From Rufibacter hautae (GTDB lineage: Bacteria > Bacteroidota > Bacteroidia > Cytophagales > Hymenobacteraceae): 64,000 nucleotides of DNA. Shown here one piece after another: positions 42,901 through 51,350 of the stretch (position 1 is its first letter; every line of letters begins with the position of its first letter). Location: NCBI RefSeq assembly GCF_008271695.1, contig NZ_VKKY01000003.1, forward strand, positions 558,001-622,000, given 5' to 3'. The translations under genes were made by a program, and so were the position numbers. The notes under the pieces are model-generated. The model was not told where the DNA came from and made no database searches. It was given only the letters and a program-made list of their open reading frames with translations.

Positions 42901-44892
42901 CTACTCCTGGTACAGGATAAGCATAGACACCGGCGGAACGGCTATTTTGTCTTTCACCTTGCGGCCGCCCTGCAGCTGGATGGTTTCGCCCTCGGCGGCT
43001 ACGGTCCATTCCCCGTTCAGGCGGATGTCGGCGGCGGTTTCGCGGCCATTGTAGTACACCAAGATGTTCTTCCAGGAATCGCCGTGCGCGTGGTCTTTGA
43101 GTTGGTAGCCTACCAAACCCGGGAAAGTGGTTTTGAACTCCAGGTGTCTGTTCACCATCTGGCCAGTGGGCATCCAGAAGGCCGGGTGGGCCTTGCGCAG
43201 GGCAATGAGGTTCTTGTAGTAAGTGAAGACCTCCTGATGGGCGGTTTTCCAGTCCCAATTGATCTGGTTCACGGCATCGGGGAGGTTGTAGCTGTTGTGC
43301 TCGCCGTTTTTGGTGCGCATCAGCTCCACGCCCGCGTGCAGAAAAGCGGTTCCCTGGCTCGTGAGCACGATGGCATTGGAAAGCAGGTGCATCCTTTTGA
43401 GCTGGTCCGCAGAGGCTTTCTCGTTGGAGGCTTTGAGCTTGTCAAACAGCGTCAGGTTATCGTGGCAGGATACGTAAGAAACCGCCTGCCAGGGCTCGCG
43501 GGCCCAGGGCGCCTTGGAGTAGTTCACCTTCTTGATCTCTACCTGCGGATGCGCAATGCTGCCCACCACGCCAAACTTGATGCTTTCCTCGGTGTTCGGG
43601 GCGCCGCTCACAAAGCCTTTTGACTTCTCATCGAAGACCGAGCCTTTAATCGCATCGCGGATGTCATCTGAGAAGGCGGCGGTGTGCTGCAGGAGGTGCG
43701 TATTGGCTTTGAGGGCTTTGGCATTGTCGGGCAGGGGGCTTTGGCCGGCAGTCCAGCCCTCGCCGTAGATGATGATGTTGGGGTTGATCTTCTTCAACTC
43801 GGCGGTGAGTTGGTTCATGGTCTCCAGGTCATGGATGGCCATCAGATCGAACCGGAAACCGTCCAGATGGTACTCCCGCGCCCAGTATTTACAGGACTCA
43901 ATGATGAACTTGCGCACCATGGCGCGCTCGCTGGCGGTCTCGTTTCCGCAGGCCGAGGCGTCTGAGTATTTTCCCTCGGAGGTCTGGCGGTAGTAATAAT
44001 CGGGGAACTCCAAGTTGAAGTTGGAGCCTTTGGTGAGGCCCGTGTGGTTGTAGACCACGTCCAGCACCACGCCCATTCCCTGGTCATGGAACCCCTTCAC
44101 CATCTGCTTGAATTCTTTGATGCGGACCTCGGCGTTAAAGGGATCGGAAGAATAGGAACCCTCGGGCACGTTGTAATTCTGCGGATCGTAGCCCCAGTTG
44201 AACTGCGGTTTACTTAGGGCCGCCTCGTCAATGGAGCGGTGGTCAAAGGAAGGCAGCAGGTGGATGTGCGTCACCCCCAGGTTCTTCATGTGGTCAATGC
44301 CGGTAGCCTGGCCATCCTTGTTCTTGGTGCCGGGCTCTACCAGGCCCAGAAACGTACCTGCTTTGGTACTGCCCGAGGAAGGGTGTGTGGTGATGTCGCG
44401 CACGTGGGCTTCCCATAAAACCACTTCGTTGGGCGTTTTCACGGTAGGGCCTTTGTCCTGCGCCCAGCCAGCAGGGTTGGTGGAAGCCAGGTCCAAGACC
44501 ATGGCCCGCTGGCCATTCACGCCCACCGCCGTGGCGTAGATGCCGGGTGTTTCGTCCAGCCAATGGCCGCCGGTTTTCACGTGGTAGGTATAGTACACGC
44601 CCTTGAGGTCTCGCTTCACGGTAAGTGACCACAAGCCTTTCTCGCCCTTCACCATGGACAGTTTTTCCCGCGCCGCGCCGCCGTTGCCTTTGTCGTAAAG
44701 CTTAAGGATTACTTCTTCGGCCACTGGTGACCAAAGCTTGAACGTTGTTTCCTTGGGTGAATACGTCGTCCAGAGGTTGGCCTCTACGGGGGTAGGGTAC
44801 TGGTCAAACTTATGGGACTGCGCCCAAACGCCGGAAGAACTCATCAGGTACAGGAAGATTAGGAGTGCTGAAAAAGACTTACGTCGTTTCAT
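42901..44892 (-). CDS. pulA: Type I pullulanase (exported)
   Basis: 663 residues from the ATG at 44892 (MKRRKSFSALLIFLYLMSSSG, signal peptide to VWAQ). Debranches alpha-1,6 links in pullulan and glycogen-type glucans, GH13 family. N-terminal CBM48-like domain (TTFKLWSPVAEEVILKLYD), then the pullulanase signature FNWGYDP, DVVYNHTG, catalytic Asp in GFRFDLM, catalytic Glu in IIYGEGW, and the transition-state Asp in SCHDN. A C-terminal beta domain ends VSMLILYQE. Not next to a SusCD pair. The MFS gene upstream is 124 bp away on the same strand. Confidence 0.94.
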   Translation of the reverse strand: MKRRKSFSALLIFLYLMSSSGVWAQSHKFDQYPTPVEANLWTTYSPKETTFKLWSPVAEEVILKLYDKGNGGAAREKLSMVKGEKGLWSLTVKRDLKGVYYTYHVKTGGHWLDETPGIYATAVGVNGQRAMVLDLASTNPAGWAQDKGPTVKTPNEVVLWEAHVRDITTHPSSGSTKAGTFLGLVEPGTKNKDGQATGIDHMKNLGVTHIHLLPSFDHRSIDEAALSKPQFNWGYDPQNYNVPEGSYSSDPFNAEVRIKEFKQMVKGFHDQGMGVVLDVVYNHTGLTKGSNFNLEFPDYYYRQTSEGKYSDASACGNETASERAMVRKFIIESCKYWAREYHLDGFRFDLMAIHDLETMNQLTAELKKINPNIIIYGEGWTAGQSPLPDNAKALKANTHLLQHTAAFSDDIRDAIKGSVFDEKSKGFVSGAPNTEESIKFGVVGSIAHPQVEIKKVNYSKAPWAREPWQAVSYVSCHDNLTLFDKLKASNEKASADQLKRMHLLSNAIVLTSQGTAFLHAGVELMRTKNGEHNSYNLPDAVNQINWDWKTAHQEVFTYYKNLIALRKAHPAFWMPTGQMVNRHLEFKTTFPGLVGYQLKDHAHGDSWKNILVYYNGRETAADIRLNGEWTVAAEGETIQLQGGRKVKDKIAVPPVSMLILYQE

Positions 44893-45015
44893 TGATTTAG
44901 GTGGAAAGCGGTGATACGTTGAGGTAAAAGTAATAAGGCAGGCGCAATCACTCCACATCAGATGTGATTTAAGGGCATTTTATAAAATTTATGGCAAAAA
45001 AGCCTGCAAAAGGAA

Positions 45016-46176
45016 TTAGGCCTCTTCCGATTTAACCCGGCTGGAAAGCAGGGCTACGCTCACGCCCATGAGCGCGATGGTGGCAAAAGACAACCGCAAG
45101 CTGCTCAGGCCCGCCAGCATGCCTATGAGCGGAGGACCCACCAAAAATCCGGCAAAGCCGATGGTAGACACCGCGGCCAACGCCATGCTAGGCGCCATGG
45201 TCTTGCTTTTTCCGGCCACGCCGTACACCAGCGGCACCACCGCCGATACCCCAGCCCCCACCAGCAGGAAACCTATGATGGCTGTGACCATGTGCGGGAA
45301 AATCACCGAGATAGCTAGCCCAACCGCCGTGAGCGTGCCGCTGAGCTGCAGCACTTTCTTCAGGCCCAGTTTGGTGGTAAGCCAGTCGGCGATGAAGCGG
45401 GTGAAGGCCATGGTGCTCATGAAGGCGGTATAACCGGCAGCAATCCAGGCCTTTTGAGCGCCTACCACTTTCTGGAAATACACACCGCTCCAGTCAAACA
45501 TGGCGCCTTCGCAGATAAGCGAACAAAACGCAATCAGACCCAGGCCCATAAGCGATTTGTCTGGCATGACAAACAACGGTTGATCGGTGGGTGCCGGGGC
45601 GTCTTTGGGCCAAAGGTACTGGTAGGCAATGGCCAGGCCCGCAATGATCACCGCCATGATGATGAAAAAGTGCTGAAGCGGCTCCACATCGGCACCGATC
45701 ATGAGCGTACCGATGGCGGCGCCCACAAAACCCGCCAAGCTCCACAAACCGTGGAAAGAGGCCATGATGGATTTGTTGTACAGGCTTTCCACGCCCACCG
45801 CCTGCGTATTCACCGAGATGTTGGCCATGTTGCTTCCAAACCCGAACAGAAACAGCACCAACGTGAGGTGCAGCACGCTCTGGCTCATACCAATGAGCAC
45901 CAGGGTGGAACTGTACAGCAGCAGGGCAATGGTAACCACCTTCCGGCTGCCTATTTTAGACGTAAGCCAGCCCGTGAACGGCAAGGACAGCATCAGGCCC
46001 ACCGGCAGCGCGAAGAGCACGGCGCCCAACTCCGCCTCTGAAAGATGCAGTTTTTGCTGGATGGAAGGAATACGGGAACCCCAACTGGAAAAGCACAAGC
46101 CCAGCATGAAAAAGAGGGTGCCAACGGCTATTCTATGGGTTTTTCTGGAGAGGGGGAGAGAAGCAGAAGAAAGCAT
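45016..46176 (-). CDS. MFS transporter
   Basis: 386 residues starting MLSSASLPLSRKTHR at 46176. The ATG at 46197 would overlap the presumed -7 box at 46195-46202, so the inner start is preferred. Twelve membrane segments, with the GSRKVV loop after TM2 and a central loop rich in Pro/Asp (LWPKDAPAPTDQP). FCSLICEGAMFDWSGVYF is characteristic of the YbjJ-like branch of MFS. Substrate unknown (sugar or drug). Inner membrane. Confidence 0.88.
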   Translation of the reverse strand: MLSSASLPLSRKTHRIAVGTLFFMLGLCFSSWGSRIPSIQQKLHLSEAELGAVLFALPVGLMLSLPFTGWLTSKIGSRKVVTIALLLYSSTLVLIGMSQSVLHLTLVLFLFGFGSNMANISVNTQAVGVESLYNKSIMASFHGLWSLAGFVGAAIGTLMIGADVEPLQHFFIIMAVIIAGLAIAYQYLWPKDAPAPTDQPLFVMPDKSLMGLGLIAFCSLICEGAMFDWSGVYFQKVVGAQKAWIAAGYTAFMSTMAFTRFIADWLTTKLGLKKVLQLSGTLTAVGLAISVIFPHMVTAIIGFLLVGAGVSAVVPLVYGVAGKSKTMAPSMALAAVSTIGFAGFLVGPPLIGMLAGLSSLRLSFATIALMGVSVALLSSRVKSEEA

Positions 46177-46194
46177 GAGCGAATGAAATTCGGG

Positions 46195-46202
46195 CAAAAA
46201 TA
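46195..46202 (-). promoter_or_regulatory. Candidate -7 box of the MFS gene
   Basis: Minus-strand TATTTTTG, an exact TAnnTTTG match. It would place the transcript start around 46188, just upstream of the ATG at 46176. Confidence 0.45.
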
Positions 46203-46360
46203 CATCTTTCTACGGGAAGGAACTAAACAAGGGCAGTTTCTGTCCATCGCTAAAGCAGTGGTTTCGCCGGTATACCAAGGCATATGGCCTGCGGGCACCC
46301 GCCTGCTGAACGGTGATTTCACCCGCAAAACAACCTCTACCCGACTTTTTCATACCATTG

Positions 46361-46816
46361 ATGTACACATCGCTCTCAGAGGAAAAGACCTCTACGCGCC
46401 TGGAAGAAATTTTTACGCCTACCGGAAAAGTTTTCCTGCAGATTGACCTTCAGCCTAATGGGCCCTGGATCTATAACAACTGGATTGGGTACCCCACCCA
46501 TGACAACGTGGCTAAAGGAGCCTTCAAATATCTGGACTGGCTGCAGGCCAAGGGCCTCTCTGCGGTGCTGAACGATAACCGGAACCTGGTAGGCCGCTGG
46601 GATGGGTCCATGGACTGGCTGGAGCAGAACTGGATTCCGTACGCGGTAAAGGTCGGGTTGAAATACTGGGCGCACCTGGACAACCTTAGCACATTTTCCG
46701 CCCAGTCGGCAGATCAGTTGCAGGCCCGCGTGAAAGGCAAATTTGAGGTGAAACTCTTCGATGACCGTACCGCCGCCGAGGCCTGGCTTACCCAATGCCT
46801 GAGGAAGCATCGGTAA
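46361..46816 (+). CDS. Small STAS/SEC14-like protein of unknown function
   Basis: 151 residues from the ATG at 46361 (MYTSLSEEKTSTRLEE). Its size and pattern (GYPTHDNVAKGAFKYLDWLQ, AVLNDNRNLVGRWDGSMDWL, WIPYAVKVGLKYWAHL) recall the short STAS/SEC14-like cytoplasmic proteins found in Hymenobacteraceae, where a positional Asp-Asn-Arg sits at the end of a central strand. No enzyme motif. Divergent from the MFS gene, with a strong terminator downstream. Confidence 0.65.
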   Translation: MYTSLSEEKTSTRLEEIFTPTGKVFLQIDLQPNGPWIYNNWIGYPTHDNVAKGAFKYLDWLQAKGLSAVLNDNRNLVGRWDGSMDWLEQNWIPYAVKVGLKYWAHLDNLSTFSAQSADQLQARVKGKFEVKLFDDRTAAEAWLTQCLRKHR

Positions 46817-46827
46817 AATACTAAGTA

Positions 46828-46892
46828 AACAGAAATCCCGCTTCCCCGCAAAACCAGGAACAGACCTAAGGCGGAGAAGCGGGATTTCTGTT
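46828..46892. terminator. 17-bp terminator fused to a 36-nt palindrome
   Basis: AACAGAAATCCCGCTTC (46828-46844) pairs with 46876-46892. A further CCGC/GCGG pairing lies inside the loop. The last three bases of the right arm are the first bases of the palindrome at 46890. Confidence 0.8.
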
Positions 46893-46925
46893 TTAAGGCT
46901 GTTTTAAATAAATCAGGCTTGAAAT
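46890..46925. repeat. Copy of the 36-nt palindromic repeat
   Basis: GTTTTAAGGCTGTTTTAA then ATAAATCAGGCTTGAAAT, 36 nt, overlapping the preceding terminator by three bases. Confidence 0.75.
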
Positions 46926-46945
46926 AGATAGGCTTTCACCATTGG

Positions 46946-46980
46946 CTTCGCACCTGATTTCAATAAATCGGCTGTAAAAC
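46946..46980. repeat. Degenerate copy of the 36-nt palindromic repeat
   Basis: CTTCGCACCTGATTTCAA then TAAATCGGCTGTAAAAC, 35 nt. Confidence 0.5.
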
Positions 46981-46989
46981 AGCGCTCGC

Positions 46990-47049
46990 CTAAAAAGAGA
47001 ATCCGGATTCTTGCTGATGTGCTCAGAAGAATCCGGATTCTCTTTTTAG
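46990..47049. terminator. 23-bp bidirectional terminator
   Basis: CTAAAAAGAGAATCCGG and further TT, perfect to 23 bp with a 14-nt loop. GAATCCGGATTC inside each arm is itself a palindrome. Serves the thioredoxin-like gene on the minus strand. Confidence 0.85.
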
Positions 47050-47063
47050 TGAATACTTTAGGT

Positions 47064-47099
47064 GCTTTGGGGCTGTTTTGGTGTAAACAGGCCTGAAAC
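47064..47099. repeat. Copy of the 36-nt palindromic repeat
   Basis: GCTTTGGGGCTGTTTTGG then TGTAAACAGGCCTGAAAC, 36 nt, two bases from the thioredoxin-like stop. Confidence 0.8.
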
Positions 47100-47101
47100 G
47101 C

Positions 47102-47686
47102 TTATTTGCCCGTGCCTTTGATGATGGTGAGCATGTTCATTTCAAGGGTAGGGTAGGCGGTTTCCACAATGCGGCCCAGTTCTTTGCCCTCGCGGTACAG
47201 GATGAACGTGGGAACAGCGGTGATGTTATCTAGTTTTTCCTCGCCGTTAGGGCCGGTTTTGTCTTCGCGCAGGCTTATCAGGTGCAGGCGGGAATGCGGG
47301 AAGTGGGCTTGGTCCAGGAGTTTGTAGAAGCGAGGCACATCGCGCTGGCTGTCTTCGCACCAGCTGCCCATGTAGGCTTTCACGGTGATGGTTTCCAGCA
47401 AAGGCACTAGTTCTTCCATGATTTTCGGGTTGGGCGTGTAGCGTTGGTAGGCCGGGTGGAACCAGGTGCTGTAGGGCGCATTCTCAAAGGCGGCACGGTC
47501 TACGGCCCCAATAAGGATGTTTTCGTTGCCGGCCTTGGCTTTCTCCTCCCGGTTCTTGTTCGCGTCCAGGCCTGTTTGCCCTGCGGCAGAATACCCAGAC
47601 TGTTCAACGGTTGAAGTAGCGGCCGGACGGGAGCAGGCAAAAGCCCCCAGGGCCAGGAAAGCGAAAAAACACAAACGGAAATGCAT
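47102..47686 (-). CDS. Thioredoxin-like lipoprotein with a CxxS centre
   Basis: 194 residues. Signal peptide with lipobox GAFAC (Cys18) and a polar, low-complexity tether to about 75. A thioredoxin fold follows: strand ITVKAYMGSWCEDSQRDVP, where the usual CxxC is Cys-Glu-Asp-Ser, then ITAVPTFILYREGKELGR with the cis-proline. With only one active-site cysteine it should be a monothiol or non-redox thioredoxin-like protein anchored to a membrane. Stand-alone gene. Confidence 0.82.
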   Translation of the reverse strand: MHFRLCFFAFLALGAFACSRPAATSTVEQSGYSAAGQTGLDANKNREEKAKAGNENILIGAVDRAAFENAPYSTWFHPAYQRYTPNPKIMEELVPLLETITVKAYMGSWCEDSQRDVPRFYKLLDQAHFPHSRLHLISLREDKTGPNGEEKLDNITAVPTFILYREGKELGRIVETAYPTLEMNMLTIIKGTGK

Positions 47687-47776
47687 CTTCAGAAGTACTT
47701 TAAAGGAGTGATGACACGGGGATGAAGGAGAAACGAATTTTTCCTGGTAAAAGATATCCTCTGGTCAGATTTTGTG

Positions 47777-49156
47777 TTAGATAGTCTCCAGCGCCCGTGG
47801 GGCGTCCAGGTCCACGAACTCGCCTTCCCAACGGGCAATCACGGCGGTGGCCAGACAGTTGCCAATCACGTTCACCGAGGTCCGGGCCATGTCCATGAGT
47901 TCGTCAATACCCAGGATGATGAAGATTGGTTCTACAGGCAGGTTGAACGAAGCGGCCGTACCCAGCAAGATCACCAAAGAGGCGCGCGGCACCCCGGCAA
48001 TCCCTTTACTCGTCAGCATCAGGGTGAAGACCATCAATAGCTGCTGTTCCCAGGGCATCTCAATACCCGCGGCCTGCGCCACGAAGATAGACGCCAGCGA
48101 TAGGTACAGCGTGGAACCGTCCAGGTTGAAGCTGTAGCCCATGGGCATGACAAACGCCACAATCTTCCGCGGCACGCCGATCGACTCCATGGCCTCCATG
48201 GCACGCGGCAAGGCGGCCTCTGAACTGGTGGTGGCAAACGCAATGGACACCGGCTCTGCGATGGCCTGCACAAACATTTTCACCGGAATTCTAAAGAGGA
48301 GCGCCACCGGCAGCAGCACCAGCAACAAGAAAGCAATCAAGGCCACGTAGAGCGTCGCCAAAAGCTTGAAGAGGTTCACCAGAATCCCGAAGCCCATGTG
48401 GCCTACGGTGTAGGCAATGGCGGCGCCCACCGCGATGGGTGCGAAGAACATGATGATGTTGGTGAACTTGAACATGGTCTCGGCCAGGCTCTCAGTGACT
48501 TCCAGCAACGGCCGGCGCTTGCGCTCGTTCAGCATGGCCAGGGCAATCCCGAAGAGCACGCTGAACACCACAATCTGCAGTACCTGTCCCTCGGCCACTG
48601 ATTTAGCGATGTTTTCGGGGAAAATGTGCAGAATGATGTCTTGCCAGGTTTGGGCCGGCGGCGCGGTGATTTCATCGCTGGTCTGGCCTTTTAGCACGAT
48701 GCCGTCGCCGGCCCGGCTGATGTTAATGGCGGCCAGCCCAATGAACAGTGCAATGGTGGTGACAATCTCAAAATAGATCAGCGCTTTCCCGCCCATCTTG
48801 CCCACCTGTTTCAAGTTGGAATGGCCCGCAATGCCCACCACCAACGTAGCGAAAATGAGCGGCGCAATAACGGTTTTCACCAACTTCAGGAAAATCTTGC
48901 TTAAAACGTTCAGTCCTGAGGCGAATTCCGGGAAAGTGTAGCCAATCTCGGCGCCAATGACCATGCTCACCAGAATCCAGGTGGTGAGGGATTTCTTCTG
49001 CCGGGCAAACAGCATCAGGATTAGGATACCCACCCAGCGGATGCCGGTCAGGACAACTTCAGGCAGGGCGACAAGGCCGTAGTTTTGACACAACGTGAGC
49101 ACAACAGCCACCGTGAGAATCACAAAAGCCGAGATGGCGAGCGTGGATTTTTTCAT
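47777..49156 (-). CDS. Dicarboxylate/amino acid:cation symporter (DAACS)
   Basis: 459 residues, glutamate/aspartate/C4-dicarboxylate transporter family (GltP/DctA-like). Inner-membrane, cation-coupled. Visible: the serine-rich re-entrant hairpin TTSSEAALPRAMEAM, GYSFNLDGSTLYLSLASIFVAQ, TSKGIAGVPRASLVIL and the terminal GIDELMDMARTSVNVIGN, all family hallmarks. Divergent from a dipeptide epimerase gene, which may mean a shared role in glutamate or cell-wall peptide use. Confidence 0.92.
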   Translation of the reverse strand: MKKSTLAISAFVILTVAVVLTLCQNYGLVALPEVVLTGIRWVGILILMLFARQKKSLTTWILVSMVIGAEIGYTFPEFASGLNVLSKIFLKLVKTVIAPLIFATLVVGIAGHSNLKQVGKMGGKALIYFEIVTTIALFIGLAAINISRAGDGIVLKGQTSDEITAPPAQTWQDIILHIFPENIAKSVAEGQVLQIVVFSVLFGIALAMLNERKRRPLLEVTESLAETMFKFTNIIMFFAPIAVGAAIAYTVGHMGFGILVNLFKLLATLYVALIAFLLLVLLPVALLFRIPVKMFVQAIAEPVSIAFATTSSEAALPRAMEAMESIGVPRKIVAFVMPMGYSFNLDGSTLYLSLASIFVAQAAGIEMPWEQQLLMVFTLMLTSKGIAGVPRASLVILLGTAASFNLPVEPIFIILGIDELMDMARTSVNVIGNCLATAVIARWEGEFVDLDAPRALETI

Positions 49157-49256
49157 AAAAGAAGTAAGCTCCCTTCCTTCAGGGAAAAGGAAGAGCGGAG
49201 GTTTTGGTTTAGTTTGTTCACCAGCCCAAAAGGGCCAGCTAAGGTCTTGGAACCTA

Positions 49257-49264
49257 CAAATATA
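49257..49264 (-). promoter_or_regulatory. Candidate -7 box of the DAACS gene
   Basis: Minus-strand TATATTTG, an exact match about 100 nt upstream of the ATG. The -33 element is uncertain. Confidence 0.4.
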
Positions 49265-49296
49265 CTTTTTTCTTCCGGTTCCTAAAGAGCCAAAGA

Positions 49297-49332
49297 GCTT
49301 TGGGGCTCATTTTGAGAGATGCGGGCAAAAGC
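49297..49332. repeat. Copy of the 36-nt palindromic repeat
   Basis: GCTTTGGGGCTCATTTTG then AGAGATGCGGGCAAAAGC, 36 nt, in the divergent DAACS/epimerase promoter region. Confidence 0.6.
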
Positions 49333-49397
49333 ACCTTTTTTATGGACCTTTGCTTCTTTTTTACTACACTTGGAGTCTGCAACCCCTACTATTTGCT

Positions 49398-50396
49398 ATG
49401 CTACACTGGAATTTGGAGGCCCGGGACCTCAACTTGCGCTATACCTGGAAAATCTCACGCAATGCCTCAGACGTGAAAACCAACTTGTTTGTGACCGTTG
49501 GTGATGAGCGATTTCAGGGTAGGGGAGAAGCCGCGCCCAACACCCGCTACGGCGAGACCCCCGCTTTGCTGCAGGAGCAGTTCCAGACGCTGCAGCAGAA
49601 TGGCCTGGCCCAGGTAGAATCTGTGGAGGAACTGCAGCACCTCATGAGCCTGCACGCGGTTTTGCCGGCGCTTAGGTTTGCAATAGAATCTGCCTTCGTG
49701 CATTACGTCTGCCGCAGAAACGGGCAGACCATATCAGAATTTCTGGGCGTACAGCCCGTGACCTCGGCACCTACGGCGTATTCCTACCCCATCATGGACC
49801 CCGGCAAGATCGCCGCCTTCACCAAAGAGCACGGCCTGCACCGGTTTGAGTACCTAAAGGTGAAAGTAAACCAGGAAAGCGGCCTGGACATGCTCTCTGA
49901 GGTGGTCAAAGCCACCAACCAGGGCCTGATCATTGACGCCAACGAAGCTTGGCAAGACCCAGATTCCCTCATGCGTTTCTTTGAGGGGCTGAAAAAATAC
50001 CCCGTGCTCATGATTGAGCAGCCCATGCCCTCAGACCTGCAGGAAGAATACCTGTACCTGAAAAAACGCTCGCCCTATGACCTCTTCGCAGATGAATCTG
50101 TCACTGACCACGCCGATTGGGAACTCCTACAGCAGCAGTTCCACGGCGTGAACATGAAACTCATGAAAGCCGGCGGTTACCTCAACGGATTGGCCATTCT
50201 GCAGAAGACCCGGACCCTAGGCCTGAAAACCATGATCGGCTGCATGATGGAGACTTCCATGGCCATTTGGTCGGCGCTGCAACTGGCCCACGGCGTGCAC
50301 CTGCTGGATCTGGACGGCATGCTGGTGGTGAAGGACGAGCCATTCAACTTGGTGAAAGAAGAAGCCGGTCGCCTGTACCCCGTGGAACAGCCGTAA
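49398..50396 (+). CDS. Dipeptide epimerase (L-Ala-D/L-Glu epimerase-like)
   Basis: 332 residues from the ATG at 49398 (MLHWNLEARDLNLRY); the long in-frame extension to 49095 overlaps the divergent gene and is rejected. Enolase superfamily, MLE subgroup: the KxK base in EYLKVKVN (Lys154/Lys156), metal ligands Asp180 (IDANEAW), Glu207 (IEQPM) and Asp232 (ADES), the second lysine in MKLMKAGG, and IGCMMETS. It epimerises Ala-Glu from peptidoglycan turnover or related dipeptides. Cytoplasmic. Confidence 0.9.
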   Translation: MLHWNLEARDLNLRYTWKISRNASDVKTNLFVTVGDERFQGRGEAAPNTRYGETPALLQEQFQTLQQNGLAQVESVEELQHLMSLHAVLPALRFAIESAFVHYVCRRNGQTISEFLGVQPVTSAPTAYSYPIMDPGKIAAFTKEHGLHRFEYLKVKVNQESGLDMLSEVVKATNQGLIIDANEAWQDPDSLMRFFEGLKKYPVLMIEQPMPSDLQEEYLYLKKRSPYDLFADESVTDHADWELLQQQFHGVNMKLMKAGGYLNGLAILQKTRTLGLKTMIGCMMETSMAIWSALQLAHGVHLLDLDGMLVVKDEPFNLVKEEAGRLYPVEQP

Positions 50397-50407
50397 GCCG
50401 CCAAAGG

Positions 50408-50443
50408 CCTTTCGGGCCTGGTTTTCATAAAACAGCTTGAAAT
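50408..50443. repeat. Copy of the 36-nt palindromic repeat
   Basis: CCTTTCGGGCCTGGTTTTC then ATAAAACAGCTTGAAAT, 36 nt, 11 bp after the epimerase stop. Confidence 0.7.
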
Positions 50444-50482
50444 TAGGAGAAGCGCTATCTGAACTTATCGGCACTTAAAAAG

Positions 50483-50518
50483 AAAGGCCCTCTGCCTATA
50501 AAGACAGGGGGCCTTTTT
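50483..50518. terminator. Terminator between convergent epimerase and DUF4142 genes
   Basis: AAAGGCCCTCTG / CAGGGGGCCTTT (one G-T pair), loop of 10 nt, then TT. Confidence 0.8.
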
Positions 50519-50538
50519 AACGCTAAATACAAGCACAT

Positions 50539-51078
50539 TTACATGCCATCCACGGTGGCTTTTACCTGTTGGGCATGCTGTAAGTGCATCCGGAGAGCAG
50601 GTAAAGTGGCATCAATGAAGGCTTGCACCTCTGTATCGGTGATTTGCTGGTCAGCGGTCTCAAACAGGGCGATGGCCTCTTGATGCGATTGAACTTGCGC
50701 ATTGGCGAAGTCTTTGTCAAAGGTGATGCCTGATTCACTGTCTAAGCGGTTAACAATGGTCATTTTGGCCGCAGGCAGCGTGGTGGGCAGGTTAACGTCT
50801 CTTTCATCTGCCATCTCCATGATTTGCCCAGCGGTCATGGTATGGTCTTCCACCAGCATTTCGCCAAACATTTGCACGTCATCGGTCATGCCCTGTTCCT
50901 GGGCCATAGTGCCGGTCATGATCTCAAACATATCACTTTGGGCTGCGGACTGTAAGAAGGCTGCCACGCGGGTTTTATCCTGATCCATGGCGTCATCGTC
51001 GTCGTCACTGCAAGAAGAAAGTACGGTACAGCTTACCATCAATGCCCATAAGAGCATCCATACGTTGTTGTTTTTCAT
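50539..51078 (-). CDS. DUF4142-type ferritin-like lipoprotein
   Basis: 179 residues. Signal peptide with lipobox VLSSC (about Cys23), then SDDDDDAMDQDK. The remaining four-helix pattern with His/Glu/Met (FGEMLVEDHTMTAGQIMEMA, SHQEAIALFETADQQI, LPALRMHLQHAQQV) is that of DUF4142 proteins, a ferritin-like fold with no proven activity. Membrane-anchored, stand-alone; often stress-related in other bacteria (family knowledge, not visible here). Confidence 0.85.
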   Translation of the reverse strand: MKNNNVWMLLWALMVSCTVLSSCSDDDDDAMDQDKTRVAAFLQSAAQSDMFEIMTGTMAQEQGMTDDVQMFGEMLVEDHTMTAGQIMEMADERDVNLPTTLPAAKMTIVNRLDSESGITFDKDFANAQVQSHQEAIALFETADQQITDTEVQAFIDATLPALRMHLQHAQQVKATVDGM

Positions 51079-51257
51079 AGTAAAAAATTAAACATGATGA
51101 ACTTGGTGTACGGGTTGGGTGGTGAATAGCTGTGAAAAATGATATTAGTTCCTTTAATTAGGTATAAACACTAAGCTTGATATATAAATAGTTATATCCT
51201 TGGGTATTTAGATAAACTCATAGAATTAAGGTCTCCCTTTAAGATATTTTCAGCTTT

Positions 51258-51294
51258 GATTTTCGAGTTGATTTTAGGAAATCGCCCCTAAAAC
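51258..51294. repeat. Copy of the 36-nt palindromic repeat
   Basis: GATTTTCGAGTTGATTTTAG then GAAATCGCCCCTAAAAC, 37 nt. Its last five bases are also the first bases of the next terminator. Confidence 0.65.
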
Positions 51295-51331
51295 AGAACG
51301 CCTCCCAAAGATTTGGGAGGCGTTCTGTTTT
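51290..51331. terminator. 20-bp terminator of the 51351 gene
   Basis: AAAACAGAACGCCTCCCAAA and its exact complement around GA. Shares its left arm with the palindrome at 51258-51294. Confidence 0.85.
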
Positions 51332-51350
51332 ATTTTAAATGCAGCTGTTA

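Noticed and set aside
49095-49397. N-terminal extension of the dipeptide epimerase
   Set aside because: It would overlap the start of the divergent transporter and has no family similarity; the ATG at 49398 gives the normal enolase-superfamily start.
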